Assembly: GCF_011493005.1 (NCBI RefSeq)
Contig: NZ_CP049158.1
Span: 1,762,372-1,826,371, forward strand
Length of the DNA stretch: 64,000 bases
Source: Caballeronia sp. SBC1
GTDB lineage: Bacteria; Pseudomonadota; Gammaproteobacteria; Burkholderiales; Burkholderiaceae
Reading direction: 5' to 3'
Shown: positions 28,449-37,163 of the stretch, piece by piece
Position numbering within the stretch: the first letter of the stretch is position 1
Layout of the letters: every line of letters starts with the position of its first letter
Translations under genes and position numbers: made by a program
Notes under the pieces: model-generated
What the model saw: only the letters and a program-made list of their open reading frames with translations
Told to the model about the DNA's origin: nothing
Database searches by the model: none

Positions 28449-28747
28449 GAGACACCTCGGTGAGTTGGCAACGATCGAACTGGATCGGTGAACCGAGAAT
28501 ATCGATTAAGCGAATGCAGAAAAATGGCAGTGTAGTGAATTGATCTTTACCGAAAGCGCAATGATTGAAGTGCTGCGTCCAAAATAAACGGGCAACCATT
28601 TTCGCGCGCCGACACAAAACGTCACATTCATGCGCGACGCACAACAATATGTTTTCCCAATCGACATTGGTCATCGATAGTGATGTGAATAGACTGCTTC
28701 ACATCGATGGCGTGAAACGCGCCGTCTCAAACCGTGAAGGGTTAATC

Positions 28748-29047
28748 ATGAAACGCGCGCTTATCGGAAGTTTGTTTGCCGCCGTGCTGGTCTCATCGGC
28801 ACCGGTGTTTGCCCAATCCACCGACGTCGCTCAGCAAAGCGTCTACGCGCCGAGGACGCGGGCCGAGGTGAAAGCCGAACTGATCGCCGCGCAAAAGAGC
28901 GGTGAGTTCGACGCGATCCATACGGAAAGTTATCCCCAGTTGCTGCCGTATCAAACCGCGCGGTTTGAACGCGTTACGTCGGGTACGGATGCGGATACGG
29001 ATACGGCCGTGACCCAAGCGAACGGCGTGCGCGTCAGTACGCAATAA
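28748..29047 (+). CDS. DUF4148 small exported protein
   Basis: A 99-residue precursor with a signal peptide (MKRALIGSLFAAVLVSSAPV, cut after VFA at about residue 22). The core RAEVKAELIAAQKSGEFD is the DUF4148 signature, a helical motif found in many copies in Burkholderia-type genomes, in the periplasm, with no known role. The ATG at 28748 is set by the signal peptide. Transcribed alone. Confidence 0.85.
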   Translation: MKRALIGSLFAAVLVSSAPVFAQSTDVAQQSVYAPRTRAEVKAELIAAQKSGEFDAIHTESYPQLLPYQTARFERVTSGTDADTDTAVTQANGVRVSTQ

Positions 29048-29259
29048 GGGCGACCTGGAAGTTATCGAGGGGAAGAGGAACGCGGCGGACTGAGTTGCTG
29101 ACGCCGCGTTATCTATCGAAAGAGTCCGTAGGAAATTCGCTGCGTCACTATCGGCGCGCGGTTTAATGTTCAATATAAAGAACGCAAACGGCGTAAGCAG
29201 CCGTTATGTTCAAAATATTAAACATAACGCGACAAGACCGGTTCCTTCAATGGCCGCTA

Positions 29260-30213
29260 TCAGCTCAACGCGGCAAGGCACACCGTGACCGTGACCAGCG
29301 AGATGATCGTGGAAAACAAAATGGTGCTGGACGTCACCGCCGCTTCCCGCCGATAAAACTCCGCCAGCATGAACGGCCCCGTCCCCGTGGGTAACGCGCT
29401 GAGCACGACGGCGGTCTTCGCCCACAACACCGGCAGCGCGAACACATGAAACGCCAGCCACCACGTCAGCAGTGGTTGCGCAATGAGCTTGGCCAAGACC
29501 AGCATCGTGGTGGTTTTCGCCGCGCCGCCTTCTGACTTCTCGCCGAGGAAAAGCCCGAGCGCAACGAGTGCGCACGGACTTGCCGCTGCCCCCAGCAACT
29601 TGAGAAACGTGTCCGCGCCGCCCGAAATAGTGAGTCCCGCTCCGCTGCATAGCCAGCCCGCGAACGGCGCGAACAACAACGGATTCGTGATTAGCGACCT
29701 GACCACTTTGCCAAGCGTGGCGACAAGATTCTTCTCTGTCTGCAGACCCAGTTCGATCAACACAATAGCTACGGCGAACAGCACGCACACGGTCATGATC
29801 GTCGCAATCACTGCGGGCGCAAGGCTCGCGTGACCGAAGGCAAGCATGCATAACGGCAAGCCGATGAACCCCGCGTTCGGATACGCGGCGTTGAGACCGT
29901 CGAGGCTGGCATCGGCGAGATCACGCGACTGCTTTAATCGAATCAGCACGGTCAGCAGGAATATCCCGCCCGCACCAAGGCCGAACACGGCTATGAACGC
30001 GGGTTGATTGAGCGTATGCCATGGCGTGGTCGCCATGATGTCGAAGAGCAGCGCGGGCAACGCCAGATAGACCACGAATCGATTCAGCTCTGACGACGCA
30101 TTCGGCCCCAGCCGATTGGTCTTGCGACACGCATAACCCGCGAAGATCAGCGCGAACACAGGAAGAATGATTCTCAGAAGCGGGGCGAAAAGCGACGAGA
30201 CCAGCAACGACAT
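29260..30213 (-). CDS. AEC family transporter (auxin efflux carrier-like)
   Basis: The 317-residue inner-membrane protein has about ten hydrophobic helices in two five-helix halves (starts VSSLFAPLLRIILPVFALIF). The conserved half-site NAAYPNAGFIGLPL in the first half is typical of the AEC family, which exports or imports carboxylates such as malate and malonate. The ATG at 30213 is chosen over a TTG at 30228. No linked catabolic gene indicates the substrate. Confidence 0.88.
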   Translation of the reverse strand: MSLLVSSLFAPLLRIILPVFALIFAGYACRKTNRLGPNASSELNRFVVYLALPALLFDIMATTPWHTLNQPAFIAVFGLGAGGIFLLTVLIRLKQSRDLADASLDGLNAAYPNAGFIGLPLCMLAFGHASLAPAVIATIMTVCVLFAVAIVLIELGLQTEKNLVATLGKVVRSLITNPLLFAPFAGWLCSGAGLTISGGADTFLKLLGAAASPCALVALGLFLGEKSEGGAAKTTTMLVLAKLIAQPLLTWWLAFHVFALPVLWAKTAVVLSALPTGTGPFMLAEFYRREAAVTSSTILFSTIISLVTVTVCLAALS

Positions 30214-30287
30214 GAGCAGCGGAACCAAGTGAACAAGGCCAAGAGCATAGCGGCTGAATCCGCTTGCCGCAGAGTGAACTTCTTAAA

Positions 30288-30305
30288 GGTGAGCGATTTC
30301 GGGAG
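30288..30305 (+). repeat. Dispersed iteron copy
   Basis: GGTGAGCGATTTCGGGAG, preceded by AAA as in the origin array, 32 kb from that array. Confidence 0.75.
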
Positions 30306-30555
30306 CCGCGCGAGGTGAGTTGCATGACCTGACAAAAACTCACGCTTAAGGCTATTTACAAGTATCGCTAACTAGATCAAAGAGCTGACCGGGCTTCAGC
30401 AAGTGCTTGAAGTATACTGCTGTGAGCCTTTATCTATAAGGCTTTCACGGCTTCTCTCCTACGTCGCGTTGAGATCTTCATTGCCCTTCATGTGGGTGAT
30501 ACACGATACAGACTCGACGCTTCGCTCGCGTAAGCGTGAAGTGAGTAGCGCTATA

Positions 30556-30573
30556 GGTGAGGTTATCCGGGAG
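30556..30573 (+). repeat. Dispersed iteron copy
   Basis: GGTGAGGTTATCCGGGAG, in the gap between permease and lipocalin genes. Confidence 0.8.
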
Positions 30574-30758
30574 GGTGATCCGGCGATGTTGAGAAAGCAC
30601 ATGAAGAGCTTTGAGTGAGTCTTGCGTCGTGATGCATGCGCCACGTTAAAGTGTTCTCTATCAATGAGTTGCGACCTGTTGTTAAAACAGTAGATACGAC
30701 TGCGGATGAGCTTTAGGTGCTTGCTGTCAGCGCATTTCGATGACTTCACCACGCTATA

Positions 30759-30776
30759 GGTGAGGCTATGCGGGAC
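30759..30776 (+). repeat. Dispersed iteron copy
   Basis: GGTGAGGCTATGCGGGAC; the eight bases before it match those before the copy at 30556. Confidence 0.8.
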
Positions 30777-30842
30777 CCGAAGCAACGGAATGAAGCTTGC
30801 TCATACAGCGACGCGTATCGCTTAAACACAACGAGGACCATC

Positions 30843-31409
30843 ATGAAATTCAAACGATCCGTCACCATTGGCACAACGGCTTTGCTGGTGATCGGCGGAC
30901 TGGGCCTGCTGGCCGCATGCACAATGGGCGGCAGCAACAAGAGCGGCAACGCGCGCGTGCCCGAGCCTGCGAAGCCGGTAGATCTTGATCGTTACCTGGG
31001 CCAATGGTACGAATTTGCACGCTATGAGAACCGCTTCGAACGCGGCTGCGAAGCAGTCACGGCGAACTATGCGAAACGCGATGACGGGCTGGTCTCCATC
31101 ATCAATTCATCTCGCAATGGCGGAGTGAATGGAGCATCCAGGTCGGCCGAAGGGAAGGCAAAGATAGTGCCGGAAACGAACAACGCGAAGCTCAAGGTGT
31201 CGTTCTTCGGACCGTTCTACGTTGGCGATTATTGGATACTCGATCACGCCGATGACTACACGTGGTCCATCGTCGGCGAACCGAGCGGCAGGTACTTGTG
31301 GATCCTGACGCGTGAAGCGAAGCCATCGGCTGAGCAACGCACGGCATTGGTCAATCGTGCACGCACGCTCGGCTACGACGTGACGTTGTTGCGAGAGACA
31401 CTGCATTGA
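30843..31409 (+). CDS. blc: Outer-membrane lipoprotein of the lipocalin family (Blc type)
   Basis: A 188-residue protein with a lipoprotein signal (hydrophobic stretch then LLAAC, Cys at about residue 26). The first lipocalin motif is YLGQWYEFARYENRFERGC (GxW), followed by a strand pattern ending DYTWSIVGEPSGRYLWILTR, the third motif. Bacterial lipocalins bind lysophospholipids or fatty acids at the outer membrane under stress. The ATG at 30843 follows an AGGA. Just upstream lie three dispersed iterons. Confidence 0.92.
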   Translation: MKFKRSVTIGTTALLVIGGLGLLAACTMGGSNKSGNARVPEPAKPVDLDRYLGQWYEFARYENRFERGCEAVTANYAKRDDGLVSIINSSRNGGVNGASRSAEGKAKIVPETNNAKLKVSFFGPFYVGDYWILDHADDYTWSIVGEPSGRYLWILTREAKPSAEQRTALVNRARTLGYDVTLLRETLH

Positions 31410-31463
31410 ACGCATCACACGCGAACCTTTTCGACGCTCACGCGTGAGGTGCTCATGTATCAA

Positions 31464-31757
31464 TCAAGCACCAATGAGGAAGCGTTCCTTGTTACGCCCT
31501 GCCAGCCATCCGGGTGGGCGTCCGCGCCCACTCCATGTCTCACCGGTCTTCGGATCGCGATACTTCGGCGGCAGTGGCGCCTTCTTGACCGACCTGCCGC
31601 GCCTCGCTGAAAAGCCCAGCTCTTCGGCGGTCAGGTCGTAGTCGACGATCTTGCGCTTGATATCCTCAATCACAGCAGCAATTTCCTTCTGCTGTGCAAT
31701 CGCAACTTCCTTATGCAGTTTTTCGAGTTGTGCGGTCAGTTGCTTGTAGGTGGCCAT
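31464..31757 (-). CDS. H-NS family nucleoid protein
   Basis: This 97-residue protein has an N-terminal coiled coil (ATYKQLTAQLEKLHKEVAIAQ) for oligomerisation and a C-terminal H-NS DNA-binding domain (KYRDPKTGETWSGRGRPPGWL; the GRGRPP hook enters the minor groove). It likely silences AT-rich acquired DNA. Burkholderiaceae carry many such genes. The ATG at 31757 is chosen for an N-terminus typical of the family; the frame extends to 31817. Confidence 0.93.
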   Translation of the reverse strand: MATYKQLTAQLEKLHKEVAIAQQKEIAAVIEDIKRKIVDYDLTAEELGFSARRGRSVKKAPLPPKYRDPKTGETWSGRGRPPGWLAGRNKERFLIGA

Positions 31758-31837
31758 AAGCTGCTCTCTGGGTTCGGCATGCGCCCGAATTGGATATGGC
31801 ATCGTGACGCCAGTCATCGGTTCTTACTCGTCACCAC

Positions 31838-33061
31838 TTAGTCGTCGATAGCGTCGTACAGATGGCGTTCGAACACGGCTGCCATCGGGAAGGGTTCTAC
31901 GCTGCGTCGCTGGATCAGCATGATGCCGATCATGTTTTCGACCGGATCGGCGAACCAGCTCGTGCCGAGCGCGCCTGGCCAGCCGAACGACCCTGCAGAA
32001 CGATACCCGAGCGTGCGTTGTTGTGCTGGATCGTCCACGATGGCCAAGCCCAATCCAAACCCCTGGCCGCCCCACACAATCTGACCGAACGCCGGAATGC
32101 GGCGCTGATCACGCGATAGAAAATTCGTGCGCATGAGGTCGACGGACCGATGCGACAGCAGGCGCGGACCGCGCGCGCGTTCATTGGCGTCGCCTTGCAG
32201 ACGGCCGCGGCCAAGCAGCAGGCGCGCAAAACGCAGATAGTCGTCGGCAGTGGAAACAAGACCGCCGCCGCCGTTCTGAAAACGCCCGGGTTTGGCAAAG
32301 CGGCTCGATGCCGGATGATCTTCCACCACGCGTTGCCGCGTAGCGGGATCGACAGCGTAGGCCACCGACAAACGCCCGAGTTTTTCAGGCGGCACCACAA
32401 AGCCGGTGTCCGTCATTCCCAATGGCTCGAAGATGCGCGTGCGGAAGAACGCTGCAAGCGACATACCGCTGATGCGCTGGATCAGCGCGCCGAGGACATC
32501 GGTGGAGATGCCGTAGTGCCAGCGCGTGCCGGGCTGGAACATCAAGGGCAACTCGGCTACGCGCTGAAGCCATGCGCCGGGATCGACCGATGCATCGACG
32601 CCGTTGAAGATGTTCCCGTAGGCGTCGGCTAACGCGCCAAATGCGGTGAAGTGATACGCAAATCCGGCGCGATGCGTGAGCAGATCGAGCAAGGTAATGG
32701 GTGCGCGGGCGGGTTCGGTATGGTCGAGCGGCGCGGTGGGATCGGCGAGCACCTTGGGGTTGGCCAGTTCGGGCAACCAGCGCGCCAAGGGGTCGTCGAG
32801 CGCGATAAGGCCTTCTTCCACCAGCATCAAGGCAGCGACGCTCGTCACGGGTTTCGTCATGGAAGCAATGCGAAACAGCGTGTCGCGCGTCATGGGCGTG
32901 AGGGTTTCGCTGTCGCTGTGACCCAACGTGTCGACCCGGGCTATTTCGGCATGCCGCCAGACCAGGGTGACGCAGCCGGCAACGTCGCCATTCTCGACGA
33001 ACTGCTGCATTGCGGTACGAGTGCGCTCAAGGCGCGTGGCGCTGAATCCCGCGTCGGACAT
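31838..33061 (-). CDS. Serine hydrolase of the beta-lactamase class C / esterase EstB family
   Basis: The 407-residue protein shows the class C fold. The nucleophile motif is SMTK (FRIASMTKPVTSVAALML, Ser at about residue 68). The second motif has the Tyr of YxN-type sites in HYGISTDVLGALIQ at about 180. No signal peptide, so it is a cytoplasmic esterase rather than a periplasmic beta-lactamase. The substrate is unknown. It lies alone on the minus strand downstream of a promoter-length gap. Confidence 0.9.
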   Translation of the reverse strand: MSDAGFSATRLERTRTAMQQFVENGDVAGCVTLVWRHAEIARVDTLGHSDSETLTPMTRDTLFRIASMTKPVTSVAALMLVEEGLIALDDPLARWLPELANPKVLADPTAPLDHTEPARAPITLLDLLTHRAGFAYHFTAFGALADAYGNIFNGVDASVDPGAWLQRVAELPLMFQPGTRWHYGISTDVLGALIQRISGMSLAAFFRTRIFEPLGMTDTGFVVPPEKLGRLSVAYAVDPATRQRVVEDHPASSRFAKPGRFQNGGGGLVSTADDYLRFARLLLGRGRLQGDANERARGPRLLSHRSVDLMRTNFLSRDQRRIPAFGQIVWGGQGFGLGLAIVDDPAQQRTLGYRSAGSFGWPGALGTSWFADPVENMIGIMLIQRRSVEPFPMAAVFERHLYDAIDD

Positions 33062-33200
33062 TGAATATCCCTCTTTGTACGCATTTTCTCAGCGCATCAT
33101 TTAAGCACGCCGGAAATGGGACTCCAAGGGAAGATTTACCGCGGGTTGTAACTCCGTGACACAAAATTGGAAATCAATACATCGAATCCTTAAGGAAACC

Positions 33201-33419
33201 TTAAGCCATCGCGCAGTTTAATCCCACGCTGGCTTCAAGCCGCTCGAGCCGGTCGTTGATTCGCTGCATGCGTGATTGCTGCGCTGGAACAAGCGCACTG
33301 GATGCGACCAAATCAACCCGGTTACGCCAATAGGACAAGGGGATGCGGTCATCGGTGGAAATTCTTCCGATTACCTGCTCCAGATGGAGAATATCCGTTT
33401 CGATTTGACGATGATTCAT
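33201..33419 (-). CDS. Small hypothetical protein (72 aa, helical)
   Basis: ATG at 33419 behind GGAG. The protein is charged and helical (MNHRQIETDILHLEQVIGRI, later RINDRLERLEASVG), probably coiled coil. I do not recognise it. The gene is divergent from the LuxR regulator to its right and may be its target. Confidence 0.5.
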   Translation of the reverse strand: MNHRQIETDILHLEQVIGRISTDDRIPLSYWRNRVDLVASSALVPAQQSRMQRINDRLERLEASVGLNCAMA

Positions 33420-33703
33420 TCACTACTCCAAGGTAGGTTATTTTTACTTTTGATAGAACGAGTTCGAAGCAACACGCGGAACAGATAACCGTTTTCGGTG
33501 TCACAACTGGAACAAACTGGGTGCTCTCGGTTCGCGCAATGCGCGGAACGCACCGCCAGAGGAAGGCAGCATAAGCGCTCGAAGGACTTCCTGCAGAGTA
33601 TCGAAGCACGCGGGGGTTGTATATTCCGCAAATGCGGAACAGTAAAAATGCAATAAGCCGGCATTTCGGATCGGCAAATTATCCGCATGACAGGAGAAAA
33701 TGG

Positions 33704-34771
33704 ATGCTTTTTGAAAGCGACCAATACGACCAGGCTGTCAACGTCATATATGAAACGCTCGCACGTCCTCGCGGATGGCATGCCGTTTGTACTGCGATCG
33801 CCAGCTTGATTGGCGCTCGCGCAGTCTGGATAACCGTCAGCAATAAGCAGCCTGCTAATTTGTATTCCGAAAGTTTCGGATATCAAGAAAATACAAATTA
33901 TTACGACATTTTCAGAAATTCATCGACGGAAATTACGAAAAGTCCAATTGAATCGTTTGCGCGCCTTGAATCCGATCAGAAAGGTGCTGATTCCTTGAAT
34001 ATAAGCGCACCAGGACATGTTTTAAGCCGGCCGATCCTTGAGACTGGCGAATTGCTGATCACGCTGGCTTGCGAGTTTGCATCGGAGGGGGAGGCTGTTA
34101 TCCAGTCCGAGCCGCGCTGGCTCGATCGCTTGATGCCGCATCTTTCACGCGCTGCACAACTTCAGGGCGCGCGTTATTTCGCGACGCCCGAGCTTTTCGC
34201 CCGCATTCCCTTTCTCGACGAATGGCGTCAACCCGCCATGCTCGTCGAATTGAACGGGACGGTGCTCCGCGTTAATGACGCAACCACGCGGATGCTCACG
34301 CGTACCAAGTTGGTTCAAGTTGTAGACGGCATGCTTGAACTGCAAGCCGCTGTACAACGCCAGATTCTGGACGAATGCCTTGCGGCGGCAGACGCAACGC
34401 CGGCGTATAGGATGCTTCGGCTGACAGAAGAACCCCACGCGGAGCCTGCGGGTCAAGACGCGCTGTACGTGTTTTATCACCCGGTTGCGGTGAGCCACGG
34501 GCACGCCGCGCTGCTCACGTTCTATCACCCGTATTCACCGCCTATAGTTGATCTGGATCTGCTTGCGACCGCGTTCGACCTGACGCCGGCGGAGTGCCGC
34601 GTGGCCTGTCATATCGCTGAAGGGCGAACGCCCAAGGAGATAGCCCACCAAACCGGCGTGCAGCACGACACCGTGCGCAAGCAGTTGCAGGCGATCTATC
34701 AGAAGACGGCAACAAACCGTCAGGTCGACCTGATACGCCTGTTGCTCAACCTGCCCGCGCACCCGGTTTAA
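33704..34771 (+). CDS. LuxR-type transcriptional regulator (orphan)
   Basis: A 355-residue protein whose last 70 residues are a LuxR/GerE helix-turn-helix (FDLTPAECRVACHIAEGRTPKEIAHQTGVQHDTVRKQLQAIYQK). The first 270 residues are a sensor region with PAS-like character (LVELNGTVLRVNDATTRML) but no quorum-sensing autoinducer domain. The ATG at 33704 follows AGGAGAAAATGG. No synthase gene is near. The ligand is unknown. Confidence 0.88.
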   Translation: MLFESDQYDQAVNVIYETLARPRGWHAVCTAIASLIGARAVWITVSNKQPANLYSESFGYQENTNYYDIFRNSSTEITKSPIESFARLESDQKGADSLNISAPGHVLSRPILETGELLITLACEFASEGEAVIQSEPRWLDRLMPHLSRAAQLQGARYFATPELFARIPFLDEWRQPAMLVELNGTVLRVNDATTRMLTRTKLVQVVDGMLELQAAVQRQILDECLAAADATPAYRMLRLTEEPHAEPAGQDALYVFYHPVAVSHGHAALLTFYHPYSPPIVDLDLLATAFDLTPAECRVACHIAEGRTPKEIAHQTGVQHDTVRKQLQAIYQKTATNRQVDLIRLLLNLPAHPV

Positions 34772-34795
34772 AGCTCAGTTGAACAAAGCCCGGCG

Positions 34796-35062
34796 TTACT
34801 TCGCCTTGCACGCGATCAAGAGGCTGTTCTGGCCGTTGTCGCTGCTTTGATCGAGGACGTCATAACTGCCGGCGCACAACGCGCGGGCATTTTCCTGGCA
34901 ATTACTCCAGCCGCCGTTAGCCGGGCACTGGATCATGTTGGTCGGGCGGCCATCGGATGAAAAGAGCGGCGGCGCGCTGCTGCACGCAGACAACACCAAC
35001 ACCGCAACCGCAAGCGGCAACAGGGCCAGAAAACGCGATGCTCGTACGCTGGAAATCTTCAT
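34796..35062 (-). CDS. Small lipoprotein with conserved cysteines
   Basis: An 88-residue precursor with signal sequence and lipobox (LSAC, Cys at about residue 27). The mature domain has cysteines in IQCPANGGWSNCQENARALCAGSY and a closing LLIACKAK, a pattern seen in many short Burkholderiaceae lipoproteins. Function unknown. It is convergent with the LuxR gene, 24 bp apart. Confidence 0.8.
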   Translation of the reverse strand: MKISSVRASRFLALLPLAVAVLVLSACSSAPPLFSSDGRPTNMIQCPANGGWSNCQENARALCAGSYDVLDQSSDNGQNSLLIACKAK

Positions 35063-35170
35063 CCGGAACCCCTTTTAACGCTGTTTTTATTGATTGCGCA
35101 AGTATGCCACGTGGAGCTTTCGGCTTGCCTCATTGCAGCGCTGAGCGTGCGCTCTCAGGATGCTTTCGCG

Positions 35171-35419
35171 CTACTTCTGAAGGCCCCAAATGTCGCTGTC
35201 GATCATCTCGACGCGGGCGTCGATTTTCGCTTTTACATCGGCGAGTGCCTGGTTGTAGAAATGCGCGCCAATAATTTTCGATAACTCGTCAAGCCATTCC
35301 TTCGCCTCGAACTGCCCGAGCCGGGCGTCGAAACGTTCTTGCGCCAGCCGCTGCAACTGGTCAATCGCAAGCGCCTCGTGCTCGCGGGATAACACCGTCT
35401 TGTTCGTGTCTTTGCTCAT
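35171..35419 (-). CDS. DUF2164 family protein
   Basis: An 82-residue soluble protein with the DUF2164 pattern: AIDQLQRLAQERFDARLGQF, then FEAKEWLDELSKIIGAHFYNQALADVKAKI. Function unknown. It is followed on the same strand, 108 bp downstream, by a small lipoprotein gene, and preceded by the sigma-54 activator gene. Confidence 0.85.
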   Translation of the reverse strand: MSKDTNKTVLSREHEALAIDQLQRLAQERFDARLGQFEAKEWLDELSKIIGAHFYNQALADVKAKIDARVEMIDSDIWGLQK

Positions 35420-35431
35420 GTCTTCCTTGGT

Positions 35432-36877
35432 TCAAACGTCTATGTCTAGCGCGACGATCTTCTTGTACATCGTCGCCCGGCCAATGCCAATCCGCTGCGC
35501 CGCCTCAGCCACGCGGCCGCCGCTTGCACGAAGGGCTTCCGTGAGGAAACGCTTTTCGAAGCCCGTCATGGCCTCGGCGTAAGACGTTGGGTCGGATTCC
35601 TCCGCCACGTCCGCGGGTTCCGGCGACGACACGGCGCTCGCCGCGCCCATGAAGGCGCCGAGCGCGTGGGCATCTATATGTTCGCTATCCGACAACATCA
35701 CCGCGCGCTCCAGCACGTTGCGCAACTCGCGCACGTTGCCGGGCCACGAATACGCGGCGAGCAGGCGTAGCGCGTCGTCATGGAGCACGAACTGGCCGGC
35801 GTGACGCGGGCGGGCATCGGCGGAAAGCTCCTCAAGCATGGCGTACACCAGCGCCTCGATATCCCCCGCCCGCTCGCGCAACGGCGGCGCGTGAATGGAC
35901 AGCACGTTCAGCCGATAAAACAAGTCCGCGCGAAACCGGCCGCTGGCGACAAGCGCCGGCAAATCCGCCGATGTCGCCGCGATGATCCGCACATCCGTGC
36001 GCACGATCCGGTTCGACCCCAGTGGCTCGAACTCTTTCTCTTGCAACACGCGCAGCAACTTGCCCTGCAGCACGAGCGGCATGTCGCCGATTTCATCGAG
36101 GAAGAGCGTGCCGCCATCGGCCAGTTCGAACTTGCCTACGCGGCCTTTGCGATCCGCGCCCGTGTACGCACCCGCCGCCGCGCCGAAAAACTCCACTTCC
36201 AGCAAGGTGTCCGGAATCGCCGCGACGTTCACACTCACGAGCGGCCGTGCGGCGCGCGTGGAAGCGCCGTGAATCGCGTGCGCCAGCAACTCCTTGCCCG
36301 TGCCCGTTTCTCCGGACAGCAGCACAGGCGAATCGACTTGCGCCGCGCGCCGCGCCTGGCGTTTGACATCGAGGCTCGCAGCGCTCGTCCCCACGAAACT
36401 CGCGAACGTATATTTGGCACGCCGCGCCTGCGCGAGCGATTGCCGTGTCGCGATCAGCTCCTGCTGCACACGCGAGTAGTGCGAAAAGAGTGGTGTGAGC
36501 GCTTTCATTTCGTCGAAGAGCGCGAAGCCAATTGCTCCAACCGTCTGGCCGAAGTCGTCCTTCAGCGGCAGGCGCGTGACGACCAGCGGCTCGCGATCCG
36601 TTTCCAGCAGATCAAGCAGGATAGGCTTGCCCGTTGTCACGACTTCGCGCATCAGGCTATTCGGAATCACCGATTCGCAATCGCGGCCGATCGCCTCTTG
36701 CGGGTCCGAAAACCCGAAGCGTGCCGCGTAGCGTTTGTTGATCCAGACGACCCGCGCTTCTTTGTCGACGATAAACGTGCCTTCGCTGAAATTCTCGAAG
36801 GTCTTGAAAAGCGAATCCATCGCGCGACGCAAAACGTCGCTGTAATCGACGGGGACATGCGTCCAGTCGTTGTGCAT
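35432..36877 (-). CDS. Sigma-54-dependent transcriptional activator with PAS sensor
   Basis: A 481-residue enhancer-binding protein. The N-terminal PAS domain (about residues 17-130) senses a small ligand. The central AAA+ domain has Walker A GETGTGKE, GAYTGADRKG (the GAFTGA loop that touches sigma-54) and FLDEIGDMP (Walker B). The C-terminal helix-turn-helix is of the Fis type (GRVAEAAQRIGIGRATMYKKI). I chose the ATG at 36877; the frame extends to 37015. It is divergent from a GntP permease with a sigma-54-type promoter, so it probably activates the permease and the 3-hydroxybutyrate dehydrogenase. Confidence 0.93.
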   Translation of the reverse strand: MHNDWTHVPVDYSDVLRRAMDSLFKTFENFSEGTFIVDKEARVVWINKRYAARFGFSDPQEAIGRDCESVIPNSLMREVVTTGKPILLDLLETDREPLVVTRLPLKDDFGQTVGAIGFALFDEMKALTPLFSHYSRVQQELIATRQSLAQARRAKYTFASFVGTSAASLDVKRQARRAAQVDSPVLLSGETGTGKELLAHAIHGASTRAARPLVSVNVAAIPDTLLEVEFFGAAAGAYTGADRKGRVGKFELADGGTLFLDEIGDMPLVLQGKLLRVLQEKEFEPLGSNRIVRTDVRIIAATSADLPALVASGRFRADLFYRLNVLSIHAPPLRERAGDIEALVYAMLEELSADARPRHAGQFVLHDDALRLLAAYSWPGNVRELRNVLERAVMLSDSEHIDAHALGAFMGAASAVSSPEPADVAEESDPTSYAEAMTGFEKRFLTEALRASGGRVAEAAQRIGIGRATMYKKIVALDIDV

Positions 36878-37077
36878 CCAGTGTCTCGTGAGATTTTCTC
36901 GATATAGAGACAGAATATCTCTAAATGTGGAAACACGGCAAGACTGTTGCAAAACATTGTGCGACCGGCCGTTCGGGCGAATTTGTGTCGCGGCGTTGTC
37001 TCGATTGGTAGACATTATTCACGCTGATGCGCTCCGCAAAGACCGCCTTTCCTTGCTCAGCAACGCTTCCCGGTCTT

Positions 37078-37092
37078 TGGCATGAATGCTGC
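37078..37092 (+). promoter_or_regulatory. Sigma-54 (-24/-12) promoter of the permease gene
   Basis: TGG-CATGAATGCT-GC: the GG (37079-37080) and GC (37091-37092) are separated by exactly 10 bp, as sigma-54 promoters require, and lie 72 bp before the GntP start. One base of the -12 element (CTGC for TTGC) departs from consensus. Confidence 0.65.
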
Positions 37093-37163
37093 ATAAAGGG
37101 CGCACCCATTTTCGGACGGCTATTGCTGCTGCGCCCGGACACACAACAACTAACGGAGACTTA

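Larger units (their letters stand above)
30214..30842. other. Intergenic region carrying three dispersed iterons
   Basis: About 630 bp between a permease gene and a lipocalin gene with no supported gene. It holds three copies of the origin iteron, listed separately; two of them share the longer context CGCTATAGGTGAGG. Confidence 0.6.

Noticed and set aside
30313..30330. GGTGAGTTGCATGACCTG next to the iteron at 30288
   Set aside because: Only the GGTGAG start matches; the second half of the consensus is absent.
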